Source of the DNA: CAZNUM01 sp964539305 | GTDB taxonomy: Bacteria; Fidelibacterota; Marinisomatia; Marinisomatales; TCS55 | DNA: 64,000 nt | Assembly: GCA_964539305.1 (NCBI GenBank) | Contig: CAZIIM010000010.1 | Coordinates: 1-64,000 of the forward strand | Reading direction: 5' to 3' | Shown: piece after piece, positions 1 through 8,480 of the stretch | How positions within the stretch are numbered: the first letter of the stretch is position 1 | Layout of the letters: every line of letters begins with the position of its first letter | Position numbers and translations under genes: made by a program | The notes under the pieces: generated by a model | Database searches by the model: none | The model's input: the letters and a program-made list of their open reading frames with translations, nothing else | What the model was told of the DNA's origin: nothing

Positions 1-528
1 TACTCCCATAAATATATTGTACAAAGGAAAATAGGGAATAACTCCTGGTCAACTATAGATACGGTTGATAACTGTATAGTTGATGAAAATAATTGCCAAG
101 ATAGCTTTTACACTGACACTTCGATTGATTTAGATACAATCTCTGTAAACTATTATTATCGGGTTAAAGCAATTATCTACAATTTAGCTTCGTTGGCATC
201 AGAAACAGTAACTTTTTATGCACCGCTTTCAGTAAATATTAGCGGTCCTACTTCCTTAACTACAATTCAGTTAGGAACTTTTACAGCGGATGTTATGGGC
301 GGTTTGCCGGATTATACCTATGAGTGGTGGAAATATCAGGATTGTGATCTCAGGGGAACGAGGGGATTGAGGGCACCGCCTTGTGGATCATGGAAAAAAT
401 TAACTGAAACATCAAATACATTAGTAACAGGTGGAAATGTTCCTGGCTTTAATCTGAAAGTTAATGTAACAGACCAGGAAAATGAAACTGATGTTGATTT
501 TCATTATGTAAGAGTCAGGATTCCCTAA
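1..528 (+). CDS. C-terminal fragment of a secreted/surface protein with Fn3- and Ig/SprB-like modules (5' truncated)
   Basis: The reading frame is open from the first base of the window to the TAA at 526-528, so this is the 3' end of a longer gene and not a gene starting at the TTG at 193. About 175 residues are visible. The first ~65 (Y-rich, ending in VNYYYRVKAI) resemble the last strands of a fibronectin type III domain. The rest, starting near ISGPTSL and running through GGLPDYTYEWW, resembles the Ig/PKD-like modules of FCB surface adhesins and SprB-like proteins. Two cysteines about 15 residues apart (QDCD and PPCGSW) could form a disulfide. No sorting signal follows the last module. Codon use looks more AT-rich than in downstream genes. 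The function is probably adhesion or surface structure; the exact family is uncertain because the N-terminal part is missing. Confidence 0.7.
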   Translation, partial: YSHKYIVQRKIGNNSWSTIDTVDNCIVDENNCQDSFYTDTSIDLDTISVNYYYRVKAIIYNLASLASETVTFYAPLSVNISGPTSLTTIQLGTFTADVMGGLPDYTYEWWKYQDCDLRGTRGLRAPPCGSWKKLTETSNTLVTGGNVPGFNLKVNVTDQENETDVDFHYVRVRIP

Positions 529-563
529 ATGAGTCATTCATTTTTTTGGAAAGTGTTTTAAAA

Positions 564-1760
564 ATGAAAAGGAGTTATTTTGCAATGCTTAGTTTCTTTT
601 CGATTTTATTTGTCTTTACCTTACTCGGTTGCGAAGACAATGGAAATAACCCCACCCGTGACTGGAATATTTCTATATCTGTCCTACCTGACATTGGAAC
701 AACGACAACTGAATTTAAGCCTGATGTGACGGTTATTGGTGAAATGGATTCCATTTTGGAAAAAACAGGGTTCCAATTTCGCTGTGATTACGATAACGAC
801 GGTTTGTTCGAAACGGACTGGCTGGATACAATCCCCGCGACACCAGCATATTCACAAACAGGGAAACATACAATTAATATTCTGGCCCGGGATTTAAACG
901 GTTACCTGGATACGGCTGCCTGTGATATTTATGTACAGGAACTGATCCAGATTACACCCACGAACACTTCCGGCCATGTTCAAGGTAATATTGACTGGTC
1001 AAAGGATGGCACAAACCGGATTGCCTTTGATATGACCGGGAATGACCCCGGCAGTTTCAGAAGTATCTTTATTTTTAAATATCCGAACGGGGAATTCACG
1101 CAGGTTTCGTTCAATCCCGATACGACCGGGTATTATGGTGATCAATTTCCGGAGTGGTCCCCGGACGGAAATAAAATTGCTTTTTATGGAGAGGACGGCC
1201 TGGATTTAGTTGACTTGAATACGGGTGCAAGGACCAATATACGCCAAGATGGAAATCATATTATGCTGAGCTGGTCTCCGAATGGACGCTGGCTTTTTTA
1301 TTGGAATAATGATGCAGAAACGATAATCTATGATTTTACTACCGATAGTACGGAAGTGTTTTTTGACGAAGAATACTTTGTGGGCTGGTCGCCCGACGGG
1401 AATAAGATTGCTACCTGCAAAATGGGCGCTTGGGACAATTCCATTGTAAAAATCATTGATTTCAGTTCCAGGAATGTGCTGCAGGAATTTGCGGTTCCAA
1501 CCCACGGGTATAAATTGGACTGGTCCCCAGACGGACGTTGGATATCCCTGGGATTTGATTACCGATATAATGCCGGCTTCATTTTAGATATTGAAACCGG
1601 GAGAGTCTACTCCTGGACGCCCGGGAACCTGATTGCAGTGTGGTATCCTTCCTGGTCGGAAGACGGTTCGTTGCTGGCGTTTGAAGCATTGGAAGAAATC
1701 GAAGGTATGAATACCTGGACCTCAATCTGGGCGATTACTTTTCCAGAAGAATTGAGGTAA
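564..1760 (+). CDS. Lipoprotein with PKD-like domain and TolB/WD40-type beta-propeller repeats
   Basis: A 398-residue protein starting at ATG 564. An in-frame TTG at 546 exists but would put extra residues before a clean signal peptide. The N-terminus (MKRSYFAMLSFFSILFVF) ends in a lipobox TLLGC, so this is a probable lipoprotein anchored through Cys-24. Residues ~30-130 look like a PKD/Ig-like domain with an acidic DYDNDGLFETDW loop. The rest holds at least five WSPDG/WSPNG/WSEDG repeats spaced about 40 residues apart, typical of TolB-like six-bladed propellers (PD40). The role is unknown. Such proteins bind partners or ligands at the outer membrane or periplasm, and no enzyme domain follows the propeller. 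It lies 35 bases after the surface-protein fragment and may be co-transcribed with it. Confidence 0.8.
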   Translation: MKRSYFAMLSFFSILFVFTLLGCEDNGNNPTRDWNISISVLPDIGTTTTEFKPDVTVIGEMDSILEKTGFQFRCDYDNDGLFETDWLDTIPATPAYSQTGKHTINILARDLNGYLDTAACDIYVQELIQITPTNTSGHVQGNIDWSKDGTNRIAFDMTGNDPGSFRSIFIFKYPNGEFTQVSFNPDTTGYYGDQFPEWSPDGNKIAFYGEDGLDLVDLNTGARTNIRQDGNHIMLSWSPNGRWLFYWNNDAETIIYDFTTDSTEVFFDEEYFVGWSPDGNKIATCKMGAWDNSIVKIIDFSSRNVLQEFAVPTHGYKLDWSPDGRWISLGFDYRYNAGFILDIETGRVYSWTPGNLIAVWYPSWSEDGSLLAFEALEEIEGMNTWTSIWAITFPEELR

Positions 1761-1808
1761 TTAAGTTAGCGCTATCTTTTTAATTCCACCGCTTTAAGCC
1801 CGTTAGTT

Positions 1809-1814
1809 TATAAT
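1809..1814 (+). promoter_or_regulatory. Possible -10 element upstream of lepA
   Basis: A perfect TATAAT lies 74 bases before the lepA ATG, in the only noncoding stretch (1761-1887) between the lipoprotein gene and lepA. No convincing -35 hexamer is found at the usual distance, so this is a weak call from sequence alone. Confidence 0.25.
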
Positions 1815-1887
1815 ATCATTGTTGCAGTAGCTGGGGGTATTAATCTTCCATAGGTAGTATCGGGGACTGATCTGTAATTTCAGCCCC

Positions 1888-3693
1888 ATGTCCACCACTC
1901 ACATTCGCAATTTCTGCATTATTGCCCACATTGATCACGGGAAATCCACCCTGGCGGACCGTCTGCTGGAGGAAACCCACACCCTGGCGAAAAAGGACAT
2001 GAAAGCCCAGGTGCTGGACAGTATGGATCTGGAACGGGAACGGGGGATTACCATTAAGAGTCACCCCATTCAGATGCATTACCGGGATGAAGAGGGTACC
2101 GAATACATTTTTAATCTGATCGATACACCGGGGCATGTGGATTTTACTTATGAAGTATCCCGGTCCCTGGCCGCCTGTGAAGGGGCACTCCTGCTGGTGG
2201 ATGCGGCCCAGGGGGTGGAAGCCCAGACCGTGAGTAATACCTACCTGGCGGTGGAGAACGACCTGGTGATCATTCCCGTCATTAATAAAGTGGACCTCCC
2301 CAATGCCCAGGTGGCGGCGGTGGAAGCCCAGTTAATGGAGCTGATTGGTTGCCAACGGGAGGAGATTATTCTCATCAGTGCCAAAACGGGGCTCGGGGTT
2401 GAAGAAATATTTCACGCCATTATTCATCGAATTCCACCCCCTCCGGATCGAAGCAACCAGCCGGTCCGGGCCATGATTTTTGATTCCATGTACGACAATT
2501 ACAAGGGCGCGATTCCCTACGTAAGACTGTTCGACGGCCAGCTCCGGGCAGGAGATACAATCCGGTTTTTCTCCCACTCCCAGACCTATGAAATTACGGA
2601 AGTGGGCCACTTCGTGATGAAGCAGGTCAGGACCCGGGAATTAAAATCAGGGGATGTGGGTTATCTGCTGGCCAGTATCCGGGATGTTTCCCACATCCGC
2701 CCCGGGGACACCATTACCACTTCCAAGAATCCGGCTCATGAACCATTACCGGGGTACAAACAGGTAAAACCGATGGTATTTTCCGGCCTCTATCCTTCCT
2801 CGGCGGATGATTACGACCAATTGCGCCAGGCGCTGGATAAGCTGCGGTTAAACGATGCTTCCCTGGTCTATGAACCGGAAACCAGCGAAGCCCTGGGATT
2901 CGGATTCAGGTGTGGGTTTCTGGGGCTTCTACACATGGAAATTATCCAGGAACGTCTGGAACGGGAATTCGATCTGAGTCTGGTCACCACCACACCTAAC
3001 GTCCGCTACCGGGTGGTGAAGAAAGACGGCACTGTTGTGGAAGTGGACACACCGGCCAAAATGCCCCTTTCCGGTGAAATTCAGGCCATTCTGGAACCCC
3101 ACGTGGAAGCGGAAATCATTACACCGAAGGAGTATATTGGTGGTATTATGACCCTGTGCCAGAAAAAACGGGGTATTTACAAGAATACCCACTATTTAAC
3201 GGAAGACAAAGCACAACTGCATTATGATCTGCCCCTGGGTGAAATTATTTTTGATTTTTACGACAAATTAAAGTCCACCACCCGTGGTTACGCTTCTCTC
3301 GATTATAATGTCACCGATTTCCGGGAGGGAAATCTGAAAAAACTGGATATCCTGATTAATGGCGAGCCGGTGGATGCCCTGTCCCTCATCACCCATGCCG
3401 ATACGGCCTACGCCCGCGGTGTCGCCCTCTGCAACAAGCTGAAAGACCTGATTCCGCGCCAGATGTTTGATGTGCCCATCCAGGCGGCCCTGGGGACAAA
3501 GATCATCTCCCGGGCAACCGTCAAGGCCTTAAAGAAAAATGTGACGGCCAAATGCTACGGTGGGGATATTACCCGTAAACGAAAGTTGTGGGAGAAGCAG
3601 AAGGAAGGGAAAAAACGGATGAAAACTATCGGACGGGTTGAAATTCCCCAGGAAGCCCTCCTGGCCGTACTGCAAATAGACCGTGACAATTAA
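1888..3693 (+). CDS. lepA: Elongation factor 4 (LepA), ribosome back-translocating GTPase
   Basis: A 601-residue protein of normal LepA length. The GTPase domain carries G1 AHIDHGKST near residue 13, G2 RGIT, G3 DTPGH and G4 NKVD. EF-G-like domains II, III and V follow, and then the LepA-specific C-terminal domain with its basic tail (TRKRKLWEKQKEGKKRMK). EF4 acts on ribosomes, promoting remodelling or back-translocation of stalled complexes and affecting 30S assembly. The start is ATG 1888, which gives the conserved N-terminus with IRNFCIIAHID. No clear Shine-Dalgarno is seen before it. The gene appears monocistronic or leads into the downstream CPBP gene after a 60-base gap containing an inverted repeat. 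Confidence 0.97.
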   Translation: MSTTHIRNFCIIAHIDHGKSTLADRLLEETHTLAKKDMKAQVLDSMDLERERGITIKSHPIQMHYRDEEGTEYIFNLIDTPGHVDFTYEVSRSLAACEGALLLVDAAQGVEAQTVSNTYLAVENDLVIIPVINKVDLPNAQVAAVEAQLMELIGCQREEIILISAKTGLGVEEIFHAIIHRIPPPPDRSNQPVRAMIFDSMYDNYKGAIPYVRLFDGQLRAGDTIRFFSHSQTYEITEVGHFVMKQVRTRELKSGDVGYLLASIRDVSHIRPGDTITTSKNPAHEPLPGYKQVKPMVFSGLYPSSADDYDQLRQALDKLRLNDASLVYEPETSEALGFGFRCGFLGLLHMEIIQERLEREFDLSLVTTTPNVRYRVVKKDGTVVEVDTPAKMPLSGEIQAILEPHVEAEIITPKEYIGGIMTLCQKKRGIYKNTHYLTEDKAQLHYDLPLGEIIFDFYDKLKSTTRGYASLDYNVTDFREGNLKKLDILINGEPVDALSLITHADTAYARGVALCNKLKDLIPRQMFDVPIQAALGTKIISRATVKALKKNVTAKCYGGDITRKRKLWEKQKEGKKRMKTIGRVEIPQEALLAVLQIDRDN

Positions 3694-3755
3694 ATCAATA
3701 CGGTTATTCCTTAAATATTAACAAATGTATTAATTATCCCTGAGACTGTATTGAT
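3694..3755. repeat. Inverted repeat between lepA and the CPBP gene
   Basis: The left arm atcaatacggt (3694-3704), directly after the lepA stop, is complementary to the right arm actgtattgat (3745-3755) over 11 positions, with one G-U pair if transcribed. The 40-base interior is AT-rich. The right arm covers the probable ATG (3754) of the next gene, so the structure could occlude translation initiation or be an operator. It lacks a T-tract and is not a standard terminator. Confidence 0.45.
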
Positions 3756-4467
3756 GAAGTCGTCCTATTGGACTGAAACCCGTACCCCTCTTTACAGCTT
3801 TATTTTTTCCATGCCCCTGATTTTGATCTATGAGTTAGGGGTATTTGCCATTTCAGCCAGTGACCTGCCTATGTTAAGAAACGGGGCCGATGTGTTGATG
3901 CGCCAGATCCTCCATTTATTGGGAATTTATGGGATGTACGGCTTCAGCGGCATGTTCCTGGCCGTATTTGGTATGGTGTACTGGCGGCAGAAAAAGAGTC
4001 TGAAAAAGATCGTCATCAAAGGGGAATACCTGTTATGGATGCTTCTGGAAAGTGTAATCTGGGCGATTCTGCTTTCCCTCGTGTTAGCCTGGTTTCCCCG
4101 TTTATTGATGTGGGGAAATGAAGAGCGGCTCCTGCAGCAGGCCATCCTGGCCATCGGCGCGGGGATTTATGAAGAATTCGTGTTTCGGGTGATTCTGATT
4201 ACGGGGATCGGCCATATTCTGGGATTTTTATTTCTATGGGGGCCGGAGGCGAAAAAAGCAGGGGGTGTCATTCTGGCGGCTGTCCTGTTTTCCTTATTCC
4301 ATTTTGTAGGTGAATTCGGGGACAGCCCGGATTTAAATCTATTCTTATTACGGTTTGTGGCCGGGGTTTACCTGGGATTGGTGTACATCTTTCGGGGCTT
4401 CGGCGTGGCAGCTTACACCCACACAATCTACGATTTATTCGTTCTGGTTCAGTTTACTGTTCGGTAA
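3754..4467 (+). CDS. CPBP (Abi/Rce1-like) family intramembrane metalloprotease
   Basis: A 237-residue polytopic membrane protein with about seven hydrophobic segments. The C-terminal half has the CPBP/Abi motifs: IYEEFVFRV (EExxxR) near residue 146, LFSLFHFVG (FxxxH) near 180, and a later His in YTHTIYDLF. These form the intramembrane catalytic site in Rce1-like proteases. Physiological substrates in bacteria are mostly unknown. An in-frame TTG at 3751 immediately precedes the ATG; I chose the ATG at 3754. The gene converges on bioY, with only 50 bases between the two stop codons and no strong terminator. Confidence 0.85.
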   Translation: MKSSYWTETRTPLYSFIFSMPLILIYELGVFAISASDLPMLRNGADVLMRQILHLLGIYGMYGFSGMFLAVFGMVYWRQKKSLKKIVIKGEYLLWMLLESVIWAILLSLVLAWFPRLLMWGNEERLLQQAILAIGAGIYEEFVFRVILITGIGHILGFLFLWGPEAKKAGGVILAAVLFSLFHFVGEFGDSPDLNLFLLRFVAGVYLGLVYIFRGFGVAAYTHTIYDLFVLVQFTVR

Positions 4468-4517
4468 AATTCGACGGGCAGTGCAGGATTTGACTGTCTG
4501 TGCTTTCCGGCCGCAGC

Positions 4518-5093
4518 TCAGTCGATCTGCTTCGGTGCAATTTTCCAGGCCGCTGGTAACAGCAGGGTAGCCAGAAATATTTTAAGGATATCACCCGGGA
4601 TGAAAGGTAGCACCCCTAGTGAAAATACCTGATCCCAACCGGTAAAACGGGCCAGCCACAAACAGCCGGTGATGTAAATAACGATGGTTCCCATCATCAT
4701 ACTGAGTATAGTCGTCAGGGGACGGCGATTCCAGCCCCTTTCGCTGAACAAGCCCACCAGGTAGGCAGCAGGGATAAATCCAATCAGGTACCCGGCCGTA
4801 GGTCCTGTAAAAGCGATAAGTCCCGGGGACATACTGGCGAAGACTGGAATACCAACAGCACCCATCATAAGATAGAGGATCATGCTGAGTGCTCCCCGCT
4901 TACGACCTAAAACCGCCCCTGCAAGTAGGACCCCGAGGGTCTGTCCAGTGATGGGAACGGGAACGATAGGTAACTGAAATTTAGATAAAAAAGCAACAAC
5001 GATAGTACCACCCATCAGGAGTAACGCCTCCCGTAACAATCCGATACCGGGCCAGATTGTATCAACATATGCTGACTGCAAGTTTTGTTTCAT
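4518..5093 (-). CDS. bioY: BioY family biotin ECF-transporter substrate-binding (S) component
   Basis: A 191-residue membrane protein with about six transmembrane segments. Landmarks of the BioY family are PVPITGQTLGVLLAGAVLG (residues ~45-63), YLMMGAVGIPVF, GPTAGYLIGF (~97-106) and the C-terminal FIPGDILKIFLA. BioY binds biotin and works with an energy-coupling module of EcfA-type ATPases plus EcfT. No ATPase or EcfT is adjacent, but both occur elsewhere in this window (14983-16296 and 49321-50046). The start is ATG at 5093 with an AGGAA element upstream. It is transcribed divergently from hutH. I saw no BirA-box-like palindrome in the 146-base divergent region. Confidence 0.93.
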   Translation of the reverse strand: MKQNLQSAYVDTIWPGIGLLREALLLMGGTIVVAFLSKFQLPIVPVPITGQTLGVLLAGAVLGRKRGALSMILYLMMGAVGIPVFASMSPGLIAFTGPTAGYLIGFIPAAYLVGLFSERGWNRRPLTTILSMMMGTIVIYITGCLWLARFTGWDQVFSLGVLPFIPGDILKIFLATLLLPAAWKIAPKQID

Positions 5094-5239
5094 TCTGATT
5101 CCTGTTTTCCTAGTGAAAATTTTTTCTGCCTCCTTTAGAAGAATCCGAATTTATGTTCAAAATCCTGATTTAACGAAGTTCTCTTTCAAATATTTCAGGA
5201 AGTCTTGTTCCATGTTTCAGGTGGAATCTAAATTCACCC

Positions 5240-6766
5240 ATGGGAACCCTGTCCATTTCGACGGAAAAGATCACCTGGAAGGTTTTAGCCCCCTTTCTTA
5301 CGACCCCCGGTAAAGTCCGCCTGTCTCCCCTTGCACGTAAAAACATCCGTTCCAGTCATTCCCGATTAAACAAAATACTCGCATCCGACCAAAAGATTTA
5401 TGGTGTAACCACCGGTTTTGGACAACTGGCCCAGGTTGCCATCAGTACAGAGGATCAGGAAAAACTGCAATTAAACCTGGTCAGGAGCCATGCCTGCGGT
5501 GTGGGAAGTCCCCTGGATCCGGGGGTCACCCGGGTTGTGATGTTATTGAAAATCCTGAATTTTGCTCAAGGATATAGCGGTGTGCGGCAGCAATTGGTTC
5601 AACAGATAATTTCCATGTTGAATCATGATATGCTCCCTTTAATTCCCCGGAAAGGTTCTGTTGGTGCCAGCGGCGATCTGGCTCCGTTGGCCCATCTGGC
5701 ATTGACCCTGATCGGAGAAGGAGAGGTCCTTTTTCAGGGTCGGGTGATTCCTGCCATGCTGGCTTTGAAAGAAGCGGGGTTGGAACCGGTAACGCTGGGT
5801 CCCAAAGAAGGGCTCAGTCTGGTGAACGGGACGCAGGTTTCTACTGCGCTGGCTGTCAAGGCACTGGCAGAGGCGGAAACTTTGCTGAAAAGTGCTGACC
5901 TGGCTGGAGCCCTTACGACGGAGGCCAGTCTTTCCACCCGCGAAGTTTTTCGACCGGCTGTTCACAATTTGAAAAACCACCCTGGCCAGCACCAAACTGC
6001 CCGTAATCTCTGGCGATTGCTGAAAGACAGTGAAATCATCCAGTCCCACGCCGATTGTGACCGGGTTCAGGATCCTTACTGTATTCGTTGCCTGCCCCAG
6101 GTGCATGGCGCCAGTCGGGCCCTGTTTCGGGCGGCAGAAGGGATGATTAACGCTGAAATTAACAGTGTAAGCGACAACCCTCTGATTCTGGAAGATGGAC
6201 AGGTGGTCAATTCAGGTCATTTTCACGCCGAATCCATTGCTCAGGCCCTAGATACGTTGTCGATTGCCATGACGGAAATCGGGGCAATCTCAGAACGGCG
6301 GATTCATTTTTTAATGAAGGGGATCGAAGGACGGGTTTCTCCCTTCGGGGCGCAGGTGCCGGGACTGGAATCGGGGTACATGCTGGCCCATGTGACAGCC
6401 GCTTCCCTGGCTTCGGAAAATAAAACGCTTGCCCACCCCGCCAGTGTGGATTCCCTGCCCACTTCCGGCGGTCAGGAGGATTTTGTCAGCATGGCGCCCT
6501 GGTCTGGAAGAAAATGTCTCCGGATCATTGAAAATGTGCGTTTAATTCTGGCGGTGGAAACCCTGGTGAGTGCCAGCGTCAATAACCGCTTTCATGCCAA
6601 ATGGCGTTCCGCCCCGGCTCTGAGAAAAATAACCCGCTTTTTGAAGCGCCAGTTCCCCTTTGCTCCCGATGATCAACCACTGGGGCGGGAAATTGAAAAA
6701 GTAGCGGACCTGATCCAACAGAAGAAATTAATTCGTCTTATTTTACCATTGATTACCCTGGAGTAA
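5240..6766 (+). CDS. hutH: Histidine ammonia-lyase
   Basis: A 508-residue protein, normal for HutH. The Ala-Ser-Gly triplet that cyclises to the MIO electrophile is at 143-145 within GSVGASGDLAPL. The catalytic Tyr is in IYGVTTGFGQLA (Tyr-54), and LVRSHACGVG carries His-84, the position that favours histidine over the Phe/Tyr of PAL/TAL. QDPYCIRCLPQVHGA and the C-terminal SGGQEDFVSM are also typical. The enzyme deaminates L-histidine to urocanate. The other hut genes (hutU, hutI, hutG/F) are not neighbours: guaB follows after 5 bases. Start ATG 5240 gives the conserved N-terminus; no strong ribosome-binding site is apparent at normal spacing. Confidence 0.94.
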   Translation: MGTLSISTEKITWKVLAPFLTTPGKVRLSPLARKNIRSSHSRLNKILASDQKIYGVTTGFGQLAQVAISTEDQEKLQLNLVRSHACGVGSPLDPGVTRVVMLLKILNFAQGYSGVRQQLVQQIISMLNHDMLPLIPRKGSVGASGDLAPLAHLALTLIGEGEVLFQGRVIPAMLALKEAGLEPVTLGPKEGLSLVNGTQVSTALAVKALAEAETLLKSADLAGALTTEASLSTREVFRPAVHNLKNHPGQHQTARNLWRLLKDSEIIQSHADCDRVQDPYCIRCLPQVHGASRALFRAAEGMINAEINSVSDNPLILEDGQVVNSGHFHAESIAQALDTLSIAMTEIGAISERRIHFLMKGIEGRVSPFGAQVPGLESGYMLAHVTAASLASENKTLAHPASVDSLPTSGGQEDFVSMAPWSGRKCLRIIENVRLILAVETLVSASVNNRFHAKWRSAPALRKITRFLKRQFPFAPDDQPLGREIEKVADLIQQKKLIRLILPLITLE

Positions 6767-6771
6767 CCTTT

Positions 6772-8059
6772 ATGAAGAATCGTTCCCCTTTTACACCGGC
6801 CTACACATTTGATGATGTTTTATTGGTGCCACAGGAATCCAAGGTCCTGCCCAGGGATGTGGACCTCCGCACCCACTTAACGCCGGAAATAGCCATGAAT
6901 ATTCCTCTTCTTTCCGCTGCCATGGATACGGTGACAGAGAATGAAATGGCCGTCGCCCTGGCCCGGGAGGGAGGTCTCGGTATCATTCATAAAAATCTGA
7001 CCATCGAGGAGCAAGTCACAATGGTTGACCGGGTGAAGCGATCTGAAAGCGGCATGATTGTGAATCCGGTAACGTTAAGTGCCGATAAAACCATTGGGGA
7101 TGCCCGGGCCGTCATGAAGCATTACCACATCAGCGGATTGCCCGTCTTAAAGGATGGAAAACTGGTGGGAATAATCACCAATCGCGATATCCGGTTTGAA
7201 ACCAACGATGATTTATTTGTGACCGAGCGAATGACTTCCGAGAACCTGGTTACGGTCCCACCTGACACGACGCTGGAGGCGGCCAAGGAAGTGCTTCAGA
7301 AACACCGGATTGAAAAGTTGCTGGTGGTAGACGAGAGCGGAACCTTAACCGGGTTAATCACGGTGAAGGATATTCAGAAAAAAGAGGATTTTCCCCTGGC
7401 GTGCAAGGATGCGAAAGGCCGGNNNNNNNNNNNNNNNNNNNNNNNNNNNNNNNNNNNNNNNNNNNNNNNNNNNNNNNNNNNNNNNNNNNNNNNNNNNNNN
7501 NNNNNNNNNNNNNNNNNNNNNNATTGGGGTTCCCCAATTAACGGCCATCATGAATTGTGTAGACGAAGCCCGGAAACATTCTATCGCCGTCATTGCCGAT
7601 GGGGGGATTCGCTACAGCGGAGATATTGCCAAAGCCCTGGCCGCCGGTGCCCAGGCCGTCATGATGGGGAGTCTCTTTGCCGGGATGGATGAGAGTCCTG
7701 GTGAAACGATTCTGTATGAAGGTCGCCAGTACAAAGCTTACCGGGGGATGGGATCACTGGGAGCCATGAGAGAAGGGAGTGGAGACCGGTATTTTCAAGA
7801 AGGGGCAGAAGCGACCAAACTGGTGCCGGAAGGAATCGAGGGCATGGTGCCTTATCGGGGGTCGGTCCGGAATTCCATCCACCAGTTACTGGGAGGATTA
7901 AGGGCTTCCATGGGGTATTGTGGAGCCGAGAACCTCCATAAATTCCAGGAACAGGCCGAATTTATTCAGGTTACCTCCGCCGGTGTGAAAGAAAGTCACC
8001 CCCACGAGGTACGCATTGTAAAAGAGGCGCCTAATTATCAGGTTTCAGAAAAACAGTAA
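6772..8059 (+). CDS. guaB: IMP dehydrogenase, interrupted by an assembly gap
   Basis: The enzyme oxidises IMP to XMP, the first committed step of GMP synthesis. The left part (217 codons, 6772-7422) has the N-terminal FTFDDVLLVPQ-like motif and a CBS-domain pair at residues ~95-205. The right part (178 codons, from 7523) resumes at GVPQLTAI and includes the flap MGSLGAMREGSGDRYFQ. Between them are exactly 100 Ns. Against a typical ~490-residue IMPDH roughly 95 residues are missing, including the catalytic-cysteine loop (GSICTT in homologs). The two halves are in different frames across the Ns because the N count is a placeholder, so this is an assembly gap and not a mutation. The gene ends before a strong terminator. 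Confidence 0.95.
7423..7522. other. Assembly gap of 100 Ns inside guaB
   Basis: A run of exactly 100 N, the conventional placeholder for unknown length. Comparison of the flanking IMPDH segments with the usual family length suggests about 280-290 bases are actually missing, enough to hide the catalytic loop but no extra gene. Confidence 0.97.
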
Positions 8060-8082
8060 TCCCCCGGTTCTGGGGAAAAAAT

Positions 8083-8111
8083 AAAAAAGGCACTTCATGA
8101 AGTGCCTTTTT
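8083..8111. terminator. Bidirectional rho-independent terminator between guaB and rpsT
   Basis: A perfect 18-base palindrome ggcacttcatgaagtgcc (8089-8106) is preceded by six A and followed by five T. It therefore acts as an intrinsic terminator in both directions and serves the convergent guaB and rpsT genes. Confidence 0.93.
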
Positions 8112-8138
8112 ATTCAATCGTAAAACTTAAGTACTAGA

Positions 8139-8396
8139 TCAGGAAGACAGGGAGTTCAGGTGCCGTGTAATTTGAGATTTATGCCGGGCGGCCTTGTTTT
8201 TATGCAGATTTCCTTTGCTGGCCAGTTGGTCAATAAGTTTAACTGCATTACGATAAAGACCCTCCGCTTCCTTGGCGTCCTGCGCCTGAAGGACTTTTTT
8301 TACGGCCGTCCGCATGGCCGACAAGCGGGCCGTGTTCCGTTCATGCCGTTTTTTATCCTGTCTTTCCCGCTTAATCTGCTGGGGATGTCGATCCAT
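8139..8396 (-). CDS. rpsT: 30S ribosomal protein S20
   Basis: An 85-residue, highly basic, helical protein matching S20 in length and pattern: the N-terminal KRERQDKKRHERNTARLS, the central AMRTAVKKVLQA, and the C-terminal GNLHKNKAARHKSQITRHL. S20 binds 16S rRNA early in 30S assembly. The start is ATG at 8396 with an AGAGGA element upstream on the minus strand. It is a single gene closed by the terminator at 8083-8111 and transcribed away from the outer-membrane protein gene at 8481. Confidence 0.95.
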   Translation of the reverse strand: MDRHPQQIKRERQDKKRHERNTARLSAMRTAVKKVLQAQDAKEAEGLYRNAVKLIDQLASKGNLHKNKAARHKSQITRHLNSLSS

Positions 8397-8480
8397 AAAA
8401 TTCCTCTTTGAAATTCAAAATAATGTTTAAAATTCGGGCGCAAAGTTATCGGTAATCTTTATCGTTAACAAACAAATTTT

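Noticed and set aside
330..400. GC-rich insertion in the AT-rich surface-protein fragment as a mobile sequence
   Set aside because: It stays in frame and contains a paired-cysteine loop consistent with Ig-like surface modules; no repeats flank it.
193..528. A separate 111-residue gene starting with TTG at 193
   Set aside because: The frame is open from base 1 with continuous domain-like sequence, so it is the end of a gene that starts before the window.
7409..8059. A distinct gene after a frameshift in guaB
   Set aside because: The frame change is produced by the arbitrary 100-N placeholder; both sides align to one IMP dehydrogenase.
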